A stretch of DNA of 64,000 nucleotides from Arthrobacter sp. PsM3 (GTDB lineage: Bacteria > Actinomycetota > Actinomycetes > Actinomycetales > Micrococcaceae): assembly GCF_030433895.1 (NCBI RefSeq), contig NZ_JARUXE010000014.1, positions 37,468 to 101,467 of the forward strand, read 5' to 3'. Positions 26,113-35,021 of this stretch are shown here, in pieces; position 1 is the first letter of the stretch; each line of letters begins with the position of its first letter. Below the pieces are notes generated by a model. It did no database searches, was not told the DNA's origin, and saw nothing but the letters and a program-made list of their open reading frames with translations. A program made the position numbers and the translations under genes.

Positions 26113-27015
26113 TCACCCTTTGGCTGCCACGTTGAGTGCCGCCGTCTTGATGCCGCCGGCTTCCACTCCCCACTTGGACAGGATCTTGTTGTAGGTACCG
26201 TCGTCGATCAGCGTCTGGAGGGCCTTCTGCAGGACCGGGGTGAATTCGCTGCCCTGGGCCACGGGGATGCCGTACGGGGCCACTTCGAAGGCGTTGCCGG
26301 CGGTCTGCAGCTTGTCCTTGGTCTTGGAGATCGCGTAGAGGGTGACGGGCGAATCGGCGCTCATGGCGTCCACCTGTCCCACCACGAGGGCGTTGGTGGC
26401 CTGGTCCTGCGCGTCGTACTTGAAAATGGTGATGGCCGGCTTGCCGGCGTCGGTGCAGGCCTTCGACTTTGCGGGCACCTCGTGGGTGTCCTCATAAGTG
26501 GTGGCCTGGACGGCGACCTTGAGTCCGCAGGCGTTGTCCGGGTCCACGGTCTTGCCCTTGGGCGCGGCCCACTGGATGCCGGCGGAGTAGTAGTTGACGA
26601 AGTCGACCTGCTTTTCGCGTTCCAGGGTGTCCGTGAAGGAGGACATGCCCATGTCATCCTTTCCTGCGCGCACGGCGGGGAGGATGTTGTCGAAGGTGCC
26701 GATGTCGAAGTTGACCTTCAGGCCCATGACCTTGCCCAGGGCGTTGGTCAGGTCCACTGACCAGCCTGCCGGCGCACCGTTGTCGTCCTTGAACTCGTTG
26801 GGCGGGTAGTTGTTGGCCATGCCGACGTTGAGCACGCCGGCGCTCTTGATTTTCTCCGGCAGCGACGCGGCGATGGCGTCGTTCTTTTTGACGTCGATGG
26901 CGTCCGCGGTTCCGGAGGCCGAGCCAGTGGCGGCCGGTTCGCTGTTGTTGACGCAGCCGGTGAGCGAGAGGGCCGTGGCTATGGTGAGAACGGGGAGGAG
27001 GTATCGGGTGCGCAT
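26113..27015 (-). CDS. ABC transporter solute-binding lipoprotein, amino-acid type
   Basis: 300 residues. Lipobox LTGC (Cys21). SBP family 3 marks: VGMANNYPPNEFKDDNGAPAGWSVDLTNALGKVMGLK and FDNILPAVRAGKDDMGMSSFTDTLEREKQVDFVNYY. Membrane-anchored, it delivers ligand to the downstream permease; the ligand is probably a polar or acidic amino acid. First gene of the three-gene transporter unit and 84 bp downstream of the flavin oxidase gene. Confidence 0.94.
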   Translation of the reverse strand: MRTRYLLPVLTIATALSLTGCVNNSEPAATGSASGTADAIDVKKNDAIAASLPEKIKSAGVLNVGMANNYPPNEFKDDNGAPAGWSVDLTNALGKVMGLKVNFDIGTFDNILPAVRAGKDDMGMSSFTDTLEREKQVDFVNYYSAGIQWAAPKGKTVDPDNACGLKVAVQATTYEDTHEVPAKSKACTDAGKPAITIFKYDAQDQATNALVVGQVDAMSADSPVTLYAISKTKDKLQTAGNAFEVAPYGIPVAQGSEFTPVLQKALQTLIDDGTYNKILSKWGVEAGGIKTAALNVAAKG

Positions 27016-27099
27016 GGTTTCCTTAGCTGTTCAGAGAGTCCCTGGGTTCCCGCAAGTCTGCGGGAGGAAGGCACTGTGTGCCTGCAAGTTCAGAACTCG

Positions 27100-28371
27100 T
27101 TAGTGCGTGTTGCCTGACGCTGTTGCTTCAAGAATTTCTCCGGAATGACGGATGTCCCGCAGAATTTCCCCGCCTCGAGCCTTCAACTCGGAAATGCTGG
27201 AAACGCCCACCAACGTCATCGTACGCCGCAGTTCGTCTTCGAAGATCTCAATGATGCGCCCGACTCCCGGCGAGCCCGCCGCCACCAGTCCGTAGAGGTA
27301 GGCCCTGCCGATCGAGCAGGCGTCGGCGCCCAGCGCCAGCGCCTTGAGGACGTCGCTGCCCCGGCGGATGCCCGAGTCCACGTAGATCTCAATGGAATCG
27401 CCCACCCGCTGCCGGGATTCCTGCAGCACATCCATCGGACTGAGCATGTGGTCGAGCTGGCGGCCGCCGTGGTTGCTCAGCTGGACGGCGTCCAGCCCGA
27501 TCCGGGCGGCCTTGTCGACGTCGGCCGGGTTGACGCAGCCCTTGAGCACGATCTTGCCGTGCCACGCCTGGCGCAGGGCTTCCAGTTCGCCCCATCCGCT
27601 GGTCGCGTCCGAGTGGCCCAGGATGTGCTGCCACATGGACGGGGTGACGACGGAGGTGGCTGCGGCGCTGCGCGGATCCAGGTTCGGGAAGCTGATGCCG
27701 TCCGACTTCAGGAAGTTGATCCACCAGGAGGGCCGCCGGGCGATGTCCGCGATGGTGGACAGCGTCAGGGCGGGAGGTGCGGTGAAGCCGTTGTGCAGGT
27801 CCCGTTCCCTGGCGCCGAGGGCCCGGGTGTCGACGCCGACAATCAGTGTGTTGAACCCGGCGGCCTCGCAGCGCGCCAGTTTGTCCTTCAGTGCCTGGGC
27901 GTCGGAGGTGAGCCCGAAGTTGAACCAGCGGTCCAGGCCCGGGTGGTTCTGCGCAATGGTTTCCATGGCGACGGTGCTCAGCCCGGCCAGCCCGTAGGGG
28001 ATGCCGGCCCGGTCGGCCGCGGCCGCGACGGCCAGCTCGCCCTCAGGATGGAACAGCCGGGTGGCGCCGGTCGGCGTCAACGTCAGGGGAAGGGCACTGC
28101 TTTTTCCAAGCAGGGTGGTGCTGGTATCGGGTCCGGAGACCGGCCCCCAGCTGGGCATGAGCGCCCAGGAATCGAAGACGGCGCGGTTGCGGCGGAGCGT
28201 CACCTCGTCTTCGGAGCCGCCGTCGAGGTAGTCAAAGATCCCTGCCGGCAGGACCCGCTGTGCCGCTTTGCGGTATTCCTCCACATTGTAGGCGTTGGCC
28301 AGCACCCGGCGTCGTCGGGAAAAGACGGGGGCTTTGACCTGGATGAGCTGTTTGGCTTCGCTGATTTTCAA
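27100..28371 (-). CDS. FMN-dependent alpha-hydroxy-acid oxidase/dehydrogenase (LldD type)
   Basis: 423 residues. FMN-binding TIM barrel of the lactate/glycolate oxidase family: FDYLDGGSEDEVTLRRN near the N-terminus, YGLAGLSTVAMET, and the active-site VQLSNHGGRQLDHM with the catalytic His and Arg, then YVDSGIRRGSDVLKALALGADACSIGR. The length fits L-lactate dehydrogenase (quinone) rather than short glycolate oxidases. The N-terminal FSRRRRVLANAYNVEEYR is basic, fitting peripheral membrane contact. A PucR remnant sits just upstream on the other strand. Confidence 0.92.
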   Translation of the reverse strand: MKISEAKQLIQVKAPVFSRRRRVLANAYNVEEYRKAAQRVLPAGIFDYLDGGSEDEVTLRRNRAVFDSWALMPSWGPVSGPDTSTTLLGKSSALPLTLTPTGATRLFHPEGELAVAAAADRAGIPYGLAGLSTVAMETIAQNHPGLDRWFNFGLTSDAQALKDKLARCEAAGFNTLIVGVDTRALGARERDLHNGFTAPPALTLSTIADIARRPSWWINFLKSDGISFPNLDPRSAAATSVVTPSMWQHILGHSDATSGWGELEALRQAWHGKIVLKGCVNPADVDKAARIGLDAVQLSNHGGRQLDHMLSPMDVLQESRQRVGDSIEIYVDSGIRRGSDVLKALALGADACSIGRAYLYGLVAAGSPGVGRIIEIFEDELRRTMTLVGVSSISELKARGGEILRDIRHSGEILEATASGNTH

Positions 28372-28400
28372 TGACGGCCTTTCCCCTGCGTGCGTGCGTT

Positions 28401-28590
28401 ACGGTTCAGCGTAGCGGCGGCAACGCGATCGAGGCCGCAAAGTCCTTGGATGTGCACGTCAACACGGTCCGCTGCCGCTTGTCCCGGGTGGAGACCCTTT
28501 TCGGCCTGGACCTGGACGATCCCGAAACGCGGCTGCTCGTCGGGCTGCAGTTGTGGGCCGGGCACAACCGGTCGTTCCGCGGGTCAGGCC
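28401..28590 (+). pseudogene. C-terminal HTH fragment of a PucR/CdaR-type regulator
   Basis: The plus-strand frame encodes GGNAIEAAKSLDVHVNTVRCRLSRVETLFGLDLDDPETRLLVGLQLW, in consecutive pieces, which is the PucR C-terminal helix-turn-helix (GNxxxAAxxLxVHxNTxRxRLxRxExLxGLDLDDP). No upstream sensor domain exists; the flavin oxidase start lies immediately before it, and the frame runs on without a stop into shadow of the next gene. I read it as a relic of a divergent regulator. Confidence 0.8.
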
Positions 28591-29936
28591 CCCGCGGCTG
28601 CCGGGGCGGACGACCGGGCCACGTGCCCCCACGCGAGCTCACGGAGCCGGACCAGGTCCAGCGCCGGCTGGGCGGGCGGGACGCCGGGACGGTGCCGCGG
28701 GACCAGGACGCGCAGCGCGGCGGGTTCGATCGTGCACCGCACCGGGGTGGGAATCATCAGCGCCTCGCCGTCCACTCCGACGGGGATCTCGGGGGCATCG
28801 GCGTCGACCACCACCTCCGCGGCGGTTCGCTGGATCAGGCCGCGCTTCGTCGCCCGGCGCAGCAGGCCGACAGCCTCGCGGGTGCTGGAGGCGGAGAGCG
28901 CCACCGCCCCGAGCACGCCCCGGTCGAGCCGGGTGCGGCGGCCCAGGCCGGCAAGGTCGTGGCTGCCGTAGGGGCAATTGCTCACCAGCACCGCCTGCGG
29001 CCCGTCCACCCTCGTGCCGTCCATCCGGGCGTGCAGCCGCGCGCCCTTGTCGCCCTTGATCAGGTCCGGGAGCATCTGCAGCACGGTGCCGGCTTTGTCA
29101 TCGCGGTACTCCGGGCTCTGCACCACCTCGGCGTAGACCCCGAAGGAGGCATTGTTGACGAAGGTGCGGCCGTTGATCTTGCCCAGGTCGACGTGGAGCT
29201 CGACGCCGTCCCGGAGGGCATCCAGGCAGCCCGTGGGGTCCTCCCGGTCCAGACCGAGGTCCAGGGCGAAATGGTTGCGGGTGCCGGCGCTGATCACCAG
29301 GAACGGCAGGTTGTGCTCGGCCGCGATGCCGGCCACCAGCGCCTGCGTTCCGTCGCCCCCGGCGACTCCGAGCAGATCGGCTCCCCGTTCCACCGCGTCC
29401 CGGGCCAGGGCGGCGACGTCGATCTTGTCCGGGCCCTCCAGCAGCGCCACCTCGGCGCCGAGTTCCTCCGCCTTCCGCTGCAGCTCGAACTTCACCACCT
29501 TGCCCCCGCCGGACCGCGGATTCATCACCACGAAGGGATGCCGCCAGATGGGGGCCGGGTACTCGGCCATCTTCGACCCTTCACGCGGCTCCCGGAGGGC
29601 CGCTCGGGCACAGACCAGCGCCACAAACACCAGCCCGACGGTGATCATGACCTCCAGCAGCAGGCCCGCCTGGATGAACAGGAACAGGACCACCAGCGGG
29701 GCGAGCACCGCCAGCGCCAGCGCACACCAGCGCAGAATGCCCCGGCTGATGAGGAACCAGTAGATTCCCGCCACCATCACCACCAGCCCGCCGGCCGCCG
29801 TCACGAGCAGCGCGACAGTGCCCGCGAGCCCAGCAGCCACCAGCGGGACCGCCGCCGCGCAGAAGACCGCGACAAAGGCGAACCGAGCCCACCACCGCCG
29901 GGTCTCGGGGACTTCTTCGAGAGGGATGACAGTCAT
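28584..29936 (-). CDS. Membrane protein with diacylglycerol/sphingosine kinase catalytic domain
   Basis: 450 residues. N-terminal 110 residues hold about four hydrophobic helices. The catalytic domain follows: FVVMNPRSGGGKVVKFELQRKAEELG, LGVAGGDGTQALVAGIAAEHNLPFLVISAGTRNHFALDLGL (GGDGT nucleotide site) and the later FVNNASFG and VGVDGEAL. It probably phosphorylates a lipid or polyisoprenoid alcohol at the membrane. The fusion of the helices to the kinase domain is less common than the soluble DgkB form. The C-terminal end overlaps the PucR relic. Confidence 0.9.
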   Translation of the reverse strand: MTVIPLEEVPETRRWWARFAFVAVFCAAAVPLVAAGLAGTVALLVTAAGGLVVMVAGIYWFLISRGILRWCALALAVLAPLVVLFLFIQAGLLLEVMITVGLVFVALVCARAALREPREGSKMAEYPAPIWRHPFVVMNPRSGGGKVVKFELQRKAEELGAEVALLEGPDKIDVAALARDAVERGADLLGVAGGDGTQALVAGIAAEHNLPFLVISAGTRNHFALDLGLDREDPTGCLDALRDGVELHVDLGKINGRTFVNNASFGVYAEVVQSPEYRDDKAGTVLQMLPDLIKGDKGARLHARMDGTRVDGPQAVLVSNCPYGSHDLAGLGRRTRLDRGVLGAVALSASSTREAVGLLRRATKRGLIQRTAAEVVVDADAPEIPVGVDGEALMIPTPVRCTIEPAALRVLVPRHRPGVPPAQPALDLVRLRELAWGHVARSSAPAAAGA

Positions 29937-30006
29937 GTCCTGCTCCTTGCGGTAATCCGGCCCGGGGCCGGCGCCTCGCCTGGTCTGCCGGCCTGCGGCC
30001 CAGCCG

Positions 30007-30342
30007 TCAGGTCTTTATTTTCGCGACGGTCATCAGGATCGCCGAGTCCTCTTCCGCTTCCAGGCTGTGCAGCCCGTCCGGCACGATCAGCAGGTCACCG
30101 GTCTTCCCCTGCCAGGATTCATTGCCGGCGCGAAGCCGGACGCAGCCGCGGAGCACAAAAACGGTCGCTTCGCCGGGGTTCTGGTGCTCGCTCAACTGCG
30201 TTCCCGCCCGGAACGCCATCACTGTCTGGCGGAGGGTCTTCTCATGGCCGCCAAAGGCCGTGTCCGCGGCACGCCCGCTCGGGGCCGCCACCGCAGCCGC
30301 GATCTGCTGACGGGCAAGGGCGTCGAGCGATATCTTCTGCAT
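30007..30342 (-). CDS. Small cupin-domain protein
   Basis: 111 residues, one cupin barrel. AGTQLSEHQNPGEATVFVLRGCVRLRAG and KTGDLLIVPDGLHSLEAEEDSA correspond to cupin motifs 1 and 2; His in SEH, Glu in GEA and His in GLH are possible metal ligands. The N-terminus has no DNA-binding domain. Role unknown; similar proteins are stress- or sugar-linked. It sits between the kinase-like gene and RecQ. Confidence 0.85.
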   Translation of the reverse strand: MQKISLDALARQQIAAAVAAPSGRAADTAFGGHEKTLRQTVMAFRAGTQLSEHQNPGEATVFVLRGCVRLRAGNESWQGKTGDLLIVPDGLHSLEAEEDSAILMTVAKIKT

Positions 30343-30533
30343 GGGGCCACCCTACTCAGAAACGGGCCCGCTGCCGAGGGACCTTTGCCCCGGTCGGGGC
30401 GCGGGCTGCCTTCCCGGCGACCCCGCACTTTGTGCAATTTTCCCGGGAAGTCCTACCCTGAAACCAACGGCCCGCACCGTGGCCGGCCCGTCCCACCCCA
30501 AACTGTCGCGACCTGCCGCACTGGAGCTGCCCC

Positions 30534-32294
30534 ATGACCGAGGCCATCGACGACGCCGGGCTCCGCCGGCTCGCGGACGTCACCTTTGGCCTGACGCACC
30601 TGCGCGAGGGTCAGCTCGCCGGGATGCGTGCCCTCGCCGCCGGCCGGGACGTCCTCGCCGTCATGCCCACCGGCTACGGGAAGTCGGCCATCTACCAGGT
30701 GCCCGCCCTGCTGCTGCACCGAGAGCAGCAGCGGCCCACCGTCGTCGTGTCCCCGCTGATTTCCCTGCAGGAGGACCAGCTGGACGGGCTGCGGGAAGCG
30801 GCGGGGCCCGGCGGAGCCGTCGCGGTCAACTCCTCGCACAGCGCCGCCGGGCAGGAGCGTGCGTGGCGGGCGGTGGAGAACGGCGACGCGGCGTTCCTCT
30901 TCCTCGCTCCGGAACAGCTGGCCAAGCCCAGCACGGTGGAACGGATCGCGGGGCTGAACATCGTCCTCTTCGTGGTGGATGAAGCGCATTGCGTCTCCGC
31001 CTGGGGCCACGATTTCCGGCCCGACTACCTCCGGCTCGGCGAGGTCCGCGAGCGCCTCGGCAACCCGACCACCGCCGCGCTGACGGCCACAGCCTCTCCC
31101 CCGGTGCGCGAGGAGATCCTGGGCCGCCTCGGCATGGCCAACCCGCTGGTGCTGGTCCACGGCTTCGACCGGCCCAACATCCGGCTGGAGGTGCTCCGCC
31201 ACCATGAGGACAAGGCAAAGCGCCGGGCCGTTACCGAACAGGTCGCAGGGCTCAGCGCCGGAGAGCGCGGACCCGGGCTGGTGTATGCCGCCAAGCGCAA
31301 GGACACCGAACGGTACGCCCTGAAGCTGGCCCGCAGCGGCCTCCGCGCGGCGGCCTATCACGCCGGCCGCACGCCCGCCGAGCGGGAGCTGGTCCACCAG
31401 CAGTTCCTCGACGGCGGCCTGGACGTGGTGGTGGCGACCACGGCGTTCGGCATGGGGATCGACAAACCCGACGTCCGCTTCGTCATCCACGCGGACATCC
31501 CCGAGTCCCTCGACAGCTACTACCAGCAGATCGGCCGTGCCGGACGGGACGGCCAGCCATCCCTCGCAGTGCTGCACTACCGCTCCGAGGACCTCGGGCT
31601 GCGGCGCTACTTCGCCACCCACACCCCCGACGAGTCCGCGCTGCTTGCGGTCCTCACCGTGCTGCGAGAGGCAGGCAGGCCGCTGCCGCCACAGACACTG
31701 GCCGAGTGGACCGCCTTCCCTCTCCGGCGCGTCACCGGCCTGCTGAACGAGCTGCAGGACACCGGCGCCGTCACGGCCGGCCACGACGGCGTCCGGCTCG
31801 ACCCGGCCGCCGACCCCGCGCAGGTGGTGGAACGCGCTGTCGATCTCGCCGCCGCCCGCGAGCGGGTGGACAAGTCCCGGATCGCGATGATCCGCAGCTA
31901 CGCCGAAACGCACCGGTGCCGCCGCCAGTTCCTGCTCGGCTACTTCGGCGAGGACCTGCCCGAACCCTGCGGGAACTGCGACAACTGCACTGCAGGGACG
32001 GCGCTGCTGCCGGAGCACGACGGCGGGGCTGCCGCCGTCGGCGTCGCTGTTGTTGCCGCTGGCCCGGGCGCTGCCGCACAGGGTGGGGACGCCGGCGGTT
32101 CGGACGCCCACGGTTCGGACGCCGGCGTCGTCGAGCCGTTCCCGTTGAACTCACGTGTGGAGCATGCCCTCTGGGGTCCGGGACTGGTCATGGGGCACGA
32201 CGGTGACCTCCTCACCGTGCTGTTCGACCGCGAGGGCTACCGGACGCTGTCCCGCAAAGCCGTCCTGGGCCACGGCCTCCTCACGCGGTCCTGA
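30534..32294 (+). CDS. recQ: RecQ-family ATP-dependent DNA helicase
   Basis: 586 residues. Motif I VMPTGYGKSAIYQVPALL (about 43-60), motif II VVDEAHCVSAWGHDFRPDYLRL, motif III TATASP, and motifs V-VI VVATTAFGMGIDKPDVRFVIH and QIGRAGRDGQPS. The zinc site is the Cys cluster CRRQFLLGYFGE, PEPCGNCDNC near residue 461. There is no HRDC; the C-terminus ends with a short WGPGLVMGHDGDLLTVLFDREGYRTL domain of the kind found in actinobacterial RecQ. Unwinds 3'-5' in recombinational repair. The start follows a poor RBS. Confidence 0.93.
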   Translation: MTEAIDDAGLRRLADVTFGLTHLREGQLAGMRALAAGRDVLAVMPTGYGKSAIYQVPALLLHREQQRPTVVVSPLISLQEDQLDGLREAAGPGGAVAVNSSHSAAGQERAWRAVENGDAAFLFLAPEQLAKPSTVERIAGLNIVLFVVDEAHCVSAWGHDFRPDYLRLGEVRERLGNPTTAALTATASPPVREEILGRLGMANPLVLVHGFDRPNIRLEVLRHHEDKAKRRAVTEQVAGLSAGERGPGLVYAAKRKDTERYALKLARSGLRAAAYHAGRTPAERELVHQQFLDGGLDVVVATTAFGMGIDKPDVRFVIHADIPESLDSYYQQIGRAGRDGQPSLAVLHYRSEDLGLRRYFATHTPDESALLAVLTVLREAGRPLPPQTLAEWTAFPLRRVTGLLNELQDTGAVTAGHDGVRLDPAADPAQVVERAVDLAAARERVDKSRIAMIRSYAETHRCRRQFLLGYFGEDLPEPCGNCDNCTAGTALLPEHDGGAAAVGVAVVAAGPGAAAQGGDAGGSDAHGSDAGVVEPFPLNSRVEHALWGPGLVMGHDGDLLTVLFDREGYRTLSRKAVLGHGLLTRS

Positions 32295-32453
32295 GGCTGA
32301 AATCTTCGGTTCCTGCTCCACGCCCCGTTCCGCGGTCGTACGCTCTTCCCTCTCCATTCAACGGCCCCGGCACTGGCGGATTACTATTGACGATCATTTC
32401 GCAATCTGCTAAACCCGTCGAACAATTGATACGCGCAAGATTTGGGGGCTCTC

Positions 32454-33209
32454 ATGAAAAGCAGACCTCGACTGGTCCGGGCGATTTCGCTGAGCGTCGT
32501 TGCGCTTTTCCTCCTGGCAGGGGCTTCCGACTGTGGCCAAGCGATCAAATCCGCAATTGCGGCCGTCGGAAAAGGTAGCGACGATGCAGCCAAGGTGGTC
32601 GTTCATTCTGCACAGCCATCGGAGTTGAACAGTGCGGCCAAGAACCTGGATGATCTGGTTGCCAAGGTTCCCGAAAGGGGCTCTCTCAGCCCTCAAGAGC
32701 TGAAAATCATTGCCAATGCGGAGGACCGCGCTGCAGCGTTCCGTGAATTTGCGACACTACTTGGCGTTTCTGACGGGGTCTCCTCTTCCATTACCAGCGA
32801 GTCGTGGATCCTGGTGAGGGGTTCCTTAATTGGCGGGAGCCATCCATCAGATGCATTCGTAGCGTATATGGACAATCTGGTGAAAGGATTGGTCAAGGAC
32901 ACAACATGCTCATCTTTTGCCGCTCTAATGTCCGCACAACAAACGCAAGACGTGGCCCAATACACGACCACCTTCACACGTATCCAACCTTCTGAGGCAG
33001 GCGTTCGTAAAGGCGTCGAGGATCACCTGACCACCGCGGGCTACATGCTAGAGGAAGTCCGCTGGTTCTTGGACACCGCCGGTTTTTCGTCAAAAATTGT
33101 CGGAACAGCCAAGGGATACGTCGGCAAGATGAAATCTGCCGTAAGCGCTACGGCGTGGAACAACTCAGGGGCGACAAACGCATATCTGCGGCTTTGCGTC
33201 TTCAATTGA
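32454..33209 (+). CDS. Secreted protein of unknown function, lower GC
   Basis: 251 residues from ATG 32454 with GGGGG upstream. Sec signal: MKSRPRLVRAISLSVVALFLLAGA; the following SDC has Asp before Cys, so it is not a normal lipobox. The rest is largely helical, with Cys at TTCSSF and near the C-terminus (LRLCVFN), which may form a disulphide. No family recognised. It has more A/T-ending codons than its neighbours, which suggests acquisition or unusual expression. Confidence 0.75.
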   Translation: MKSRPRLVRAISLSVVALFLLAGASDCGQAIKSAIAAVGKGSDDAAKVVVHSAQPSELNSAAKNLDDLVAKVPERGSLSPQELKIIANAEDRAAAFREFATLLGVSDGVSSSITSESWILVRGSLIGGSHPSDAFVAYMDNLVKGLVKDTTCSSFAALMSAQQTQDVAQYTTTFTRIQPSEAGVRKGVEDHLTTAGYMLEEVRWFLDTAGFSSKIVGTAKGYVGKMKSAVSATAWNNSGATNAYLRLCVFN

Positions 33210-33222
33210 CCGCCAAACCGGC

Positions 33223-33528
33223 CTAGTACACCACCCGGAAATTACTGAACGCCCCCGTGGCCCGGGAGATTGATTCCTCCACGGTCTCCACCTGCCCCGG
33301 CGCCTCCGGGGAGCGCAGCCAGCCCCGGAACTGCAGCACCACTGACTGGGGACCCTCCGCCACGATGGCCACCGAACCGTCGCTGTTGTTCCTGACCGTC
33401 CCCGTCAGCCCCAGCTCCTCGGCCTGGCGCACCGTCCAGTAACGGAAGCCGACGGCCTGCACCACGCCGTCCACCCGCGCCGACAGCCGGACCCACTCGC
33501 CGGAATCACCCCTCGGAAACTCAGCCAT
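33223..33528 (-). CDS. acyP: Acylphosphatase
   Basis: 101 residues from ATG 33526-33528. The signature VRLSARVDGVVQAVGFRYWTVRQAEELGLTGTVRNNSDGSV includes the catalytic Arg of GFRY and the Asn of VRNNSDG. GRVQGVGFR is altered to ARVDGVVQAVGFR but both catalytic residues are kept. It hydrolyses carboxyl-phosphate bonds such as acetyl phosphate. Convergent with the 32454 gene, with 13 bp between stops. Confidence 0.93.
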   Translation of the reverse strand: MAEFPRGDSGEWVRLSARVDGVVQAVGFRYWTVRQAEELGLTGTVRNNSDGSVAIVAEGPQSVVLQFRGWLRSPEAPGQVETVEESISRATGAFSNFRVVY

Positions 33529-33728
33529 GGTCCAATGTAGCGCCCCTTCCGGTGGGCAACGCCAGAGGAGATTTGCGCTATCCATATAGGGACCTTTGCC
33601 CCTTACCTTCCATGACAGCCAGCGGGAAAATTGTCTGGTGCGTTGCGGGGACGTGTCGAGAAAACGGCATGGCACATGGAAGTGTCTCACCCTCCCGCCG
33701 TGCTGCATTGCCCGAAAGGACAAAAAAG

Positions 33729-33992
33729 ATGGCAGGACAATTCGAAATCTTCACGGACGCTGAGGACAGCGTCCGTTTCCGGCTCCTCGGCGCCGACGGT
33801 ACAGTTTTGGCGATTTCCAAGGCTTTTGATGACAAGCAATCCGCCGCGGTCGGCATCATGGCAGTCCGCGAATGCGCCGGCACCGGCCTGATCAAGGAGG
33901 CCCACACCAACGCATGGGGCGGTACAGGCCGGACCAGGGCAGGCCTGCCGACGCCGTCCCACCGCCGGCACCGGCATATCCCCGCCGTCTAA
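33729..33992 (+). CDS. DUF1508 (YegP-like) protein
   Basis: 87 residues from ATG 33729 (GAAAGGA upstream). FEIFTDAEDSVRFRLLGADGTVLAISKAFDDKQSAAVGIMAVRECA matches the YegP repeat (FEIYKDKAGEWRFRLKAANGEVIATSE). Only one repeat is present. The basic His/Arg-rich tail (SHRRHRHIP) is not part of the domain. Function unknown. Confidence 0.8.
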   Translation: MAGQFEIFTDAEDSVRFRLLGADGTVLAISKAFDDKQSAAVGIMAVRECAGTGLIKEAHTNAWGGTGRTRAGLPTPSHRRHRHIPAV

Positions 33993-34044
33993 GCGGAGAA
34001 ACAGTAAGACCCGGGCAGACAGCCCGGCATTATCGGGAGCCGCA

Positions 34045-35019
34045 ATGGGCGAAGCACGGGTCCACATCAGCGGCTTCCGAATGGACTTCGGCGACACCAC
34101 CGTGGTCCGCGACCTCTCCTTTGACGTGCACGCCGGCGAGACCTTCGGTTTCCTCGGCAGCAACGGCTCCGGCAAGACCACCACCATTAGGGCGTTGCTG
34201 GGCATTTACGAGCCCACCGCCGGAATCCTCCACATCAACGGCCGGGACTTCAAACCGGAGCACGGCGACAGGCTGGGCTACCTTCCCGAAGAGCGCGGGC
34301 TCTACAAGAAGGAAAAGGTCATCGACATCATGACCTACTTCGGCCGGCTCAAGGGGATGGAGCGGCGGACCGCGAAGCGATGGTCGCTGGAGTACCTGGA
34401 CCGGGTGGCGCTGGCGGACCGCGCCTCCGCCGTGCTGGACAAGCTCTCCAGCGGGCAGCAGCAGAAGGTCCAGCTCGGGGTCACGATCATGAACAATCCC
34501 GAGCTGCTGATCCTGGACGAACCCACCAAGGGCTTCGACCCGGTCAACCGCCGCCTGCTGATGGACATCATCGAAGAACAAAAACTCGCCGGCGCGACCG
34601 TCATCATGGTTACCCACCAAATGGAAGAAGTCGAGCGCCTCTGCGACCGCGTCATCCTGCTCAAGGACGGCACCGCGGAAGCCTACGGGACGATCGACGA
34701 GGTGCAGAACAAGTACGGCGGCCGCATCATCCGGATCAGGCACACCGGCCCCATCCCCCGCTCACCCCACTACGAGGTGATGCTCGAGGAGACCAACTAT
34801 TCGGAGCTGTCCATCACCGACGCCACCGACGAAGCCGTGATCCTCAAGGACCTGGTGGACGCGGGAGTGACCGTCCGAAGCTTCACCACCACCAAGATCT
34901 CCCTCGAGGACATCTTCATCCGGGTCTACGGCGACCAGAACAAGCCTTCCGTCTCTGGAACTGCCGGGGCCGCCGGCAGCGCCGGCCCCGGACAGTCCCG
35001 GCCGCGGGGAGGGGTGTAG
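34045..35019 (+). CDS. ABC transporter ATPase, Na+/drug-export type
   Basis: 324 residues. Walker A GSNGSGKTTT (about 34-43), signature LSSGQQQKVQLG, Walker B LLILDEPTKGFDP, H-loop VTHQM. After about residue 215 comes the DUF4162-like extra domain (KYGGRIIRIRHTGPIP) found in NatA-type exporters. GGGAG lies five bases before the ATG. Together with the downstream permease it forms a two-component exporter; natural substrates of this class include Na+, antibiotics and peptides. Confidence 0.92.
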   Translation: MGEARVHISGFRMDFGDTTVVRDLSFDVHAGETFGFLGSNGSGKTTTIRALLGIYEPTAGILHINGRDFKPEHGDRLGYLPEERGLYKKEKVIDIMTYFGRLKGMERRTAKRWSLEYLDRVALADRASAVLDKLSSGQQQKVQLGVTIMNNPELLILDEPTKGFDPVNRRLLMDIIEEQKLAGATVIMVTHQMEEVERLCDRVILLKDGTAEAYGTIDEVQNKYGGRIIRIRHTGPIPRSPHYEVMLEETNYSELSITDATDEAVILKDLVDAGVTVRSFTTTKISLEDIFIRVYGDQNKPSVSGTAGAAGSAGPGQSRPRGGV

Positions 35020-35021
35020 CC

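Noticed and set aside
28371..30461. 696-codon open frame on the plus strand over the kinase-like gene
   Set aside because: Shadow of high-GC coding on the other strand; only the first 60 codons (PucR HTH) show family sequence.
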